A stretch of 7,295 nt of DNA from Actinomycetota bacterium (GTDB taxonomy: Bacteria; Actinomycetota; Actinomycetes; JACCUZ01). Every line of letters begins with the position of its first letter. Positions within the stretch are counted from its first letter, which is position 1. Shown here piece after piece: positions 6,300-7,295 of the stretch. Location: contig JAVEDA010000470.1 of the NCBI GenBank assembly GCA_030841195.1, positions 1-7,295 of the forward strand, read 5' to 3'. The translations under genes and the position numbers were made by a program. The notes beneath the pieces were generated by a model that did no database searches, was not told the DNA's origin, and saw nothing but the letters and a program-made list of their open reading frames with translations.

Positions 6300-7294
6300 G
6301 GCACCATGCCGGGCATCGTGGCCCACTGCCGTCGCCTCCGCCGGCGCAGCAGCACCCGCGCCCGCAGCAGCGCAAGCAGCAGGACCAGCAGGACCGGCGC
6401 GACGAGCCACCAGGACGGGCCGCCTCCGCCGGCCGTGGCGGCCATCGCGGCGGTTCGGGCCTGGGAGGGCGGGCCTGCCATGCTGCCGCCGGACGCGCCC
6501 TTGGCGCCGGCCTGGCTGGTGGCGTCCAGGGTGCCCACCGGGTGGGCCAGTGCCACGTTGTGGAAGCCCCAGCTCAGGAGGGCGGCCGAGTCGCGCCAGG
6601 AGTCCAGGTCGCTGTGCAGCACCGTCGCCACCAGGGTGTGGCCGCCGCGGGTGGCGGCGCCCACGAAGGTGCCGCGGGCCTTGGTGGTCCAGCCGGTCTT
6701 CACCCCGATGGCGCCGCGATAGTTCAGCAGCAGCCGGTCCTGGGTGTAGATCTCGAAGGTCTTGCGGACCTTCCCGGGCTTGGGCATCTTGCCGGGGAAC
6801 TGCGCCTTCACGGTGGTGACGTAGTCCCGGAAGTCCTGCCGGGCCATCGCCGCACGGGCGAAGACCGCGAGGTCGTAGGCCGAGGTGTACTGCCCCGGCG
6901 CGTCCAGGCCGCTCGGGTTGCGGACCGTCGTGTCCAGGGCGCCGAGGCTCATGGCGGTGGCGGTCATCGCGGCCACCGTCTGCGGGACCCCGCCGGCGGC
7001 GTTCGCCAGGGCGCTGGCCGCGTCGTTGCCCGACACCAGGAAGAGGGCCTGGAACATCTGGTGCACCGTGTAGCTGGCGTCCGGCACCAGCCCGGCCCGG
7101 CTGCCTTCGGCGTTGGCGTCCTCCCACTGCGCGGTGTAGACGGCGTCCGGGGACAGCTTCGGCAGCAGCGTCAGCGCGGTGAGCACCTTGAGCGTGCTGG
7201 CCGGGCGCAGCCGTCCGTGCGGGTCCTTGGCGGCCAGCACCTCGCCGGTGTCCAGGTCCGCCAGCAGGTAGGACGAGGCACGGACGTCGGGCAG
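6167..7294 (-). CDS. D-alanyl-D-alanine carboxypeptidase, PBP5-type serine peptidase (5' end outside window)
   Basis: This penicillin-binding protein trims the terminal D-Ala from peptidoglycan pentapeptides outside the membrane. The window holds the last 375 residues; the signal peptide and start lie beyond the right edge. In visible-residue numbering, the active-site triad motifs are S33-T-L-K36 (SxxK, in RPASTLKVLTAL), S88-G-N90 (SxN, in FLVSGND) and K199-T-G201 (in VKTGWTTKA). The preceding YLLADLDTGEVLAAKDP is also typical of the family. After the catalytic domain come a small-residue, Gly/Ala/Ser-rich linker (about 255-293), one membrane helix (about 295-316) and six arginines (317-322), giving an anchored protein with its catalytic part outside and its tail inside. 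A separate PBP5 C-terminal beta domain is not apparent, as is common in actinobacteria. The tail of about 50 residues is Pro/Arg/Thr-rich, and roughly its last 43 residues lie antisense to the YihY-family gene; the stop is TAG at 6169-6167. Function is secure; the tail's status is less so. Confidence 0.93.
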   Translation of the reverse strand: MPDVRASSYLLADLDTGEVLAAKDPHGRLRPASTLKVLTALTLLPKLSPDAVYTAQWEDANAEGSRAGLVPDASYTVHQMFQALFLVSGNDAASALANAAGGVPQTVAAMTATAMSLGALDTTVRNPSGLDAPGQYTSAYDLAVFARAAMARQDFRDYVTTVKAQFPGKMPKPGKVRKTFEIYTQDRLLLNYRGAIGVKTGWTTKARGTFVGAATRGGHTLVATVLHSDLDSWRDSAALLSWGFHNVALAHPVGTLDATSQAGAKGASGGSMAGPPSQARTAAMAATAGGGGPSWWLVAPVLLVLLLALLRARVLLRRRRRRQWATMPGMVPQSREPRRVRTPASPAPSAAPTSIPRTVRVLRDDPAATPTGTES

Positions 7295-7295
7295 C

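Noticed and set aside
6317..6346. Run of six arginine codons in the carboxypeptidase, considered as a repeat or a sequencing artefact.
   Set aside because: Basic residues straight after a membrane helix are the normal stop-transfer signal, and the frame is consistent on both sides.
5310..7127. Open frame of 605 codons on the - strand across both the YihY-family and carboxypeptidase genes.
   Set aside because: It is rich in Gly, Arg, Pro and Gln with no recognisable domain, lies in exact antisense codon register to the YihY-family gene, and conflicts with the carboxypeptidase frame, which shows all three PBP motifs. It is a GC-rich shadow.

Overview
The window looks like ordinary chromosome from a high-GC actinobacterium. 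The evidence is a strong preference for G or C at third codon positions, several GTG starts, weak or absent Shine-Dalgarno sites, leaderless-looking starts, and gene families in their actinobacterial forms. I would not name a genus. I see no mobile element, CRISPR array, rRNA or tRNA, and no gap between genes longer than 75 bases.

Left part (1 to about 2200): the last codons of a sugar ABC-transporter permease run, through an ATGA overlap, into a complete GH36 alpha-galactosidase. This is the end of an uptake-and-hydrolysis operon for alpha-galactosides such as melibiose or raffinose-type sugars. An imperfect hairpin just after the stop codon probably ends it.

Middle part (about 2200 to 5250): a promoter-like -10 element sits upstream of a CNNM/CBS/CorC-HlyC membrane protein. 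It is followed after 19 bases by tryptophanyl-tRNA synthetase (trpS), and then through a GTGA overlap by a small LigT-like 2H phosphoesterase. The start of the membrane-protein gene is ambiguous. A possible leaderless 20-codon upstream ORF ends in a GTGA overlap with one candidate start.

Right part (5280 to 7295): a YihY/BrkB-family membrane protein on the + strand converges on a PBP5-type D-alanyl-D-alanine carboxypeptidase on the - strand, whose 5' end lies outside the window. The two coding regions overlap tail to tail by 133 bases. From memory, trpS, LigT-like, YihY and carboxypeptidase genes occur together in many actinobacteria, so the order is probably inherited housekeeping synteny.

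I found no convincing undescribed system. The points most worth a second look are the 133-base convergent overlap and the possible upstream ORF at 2219-2281.
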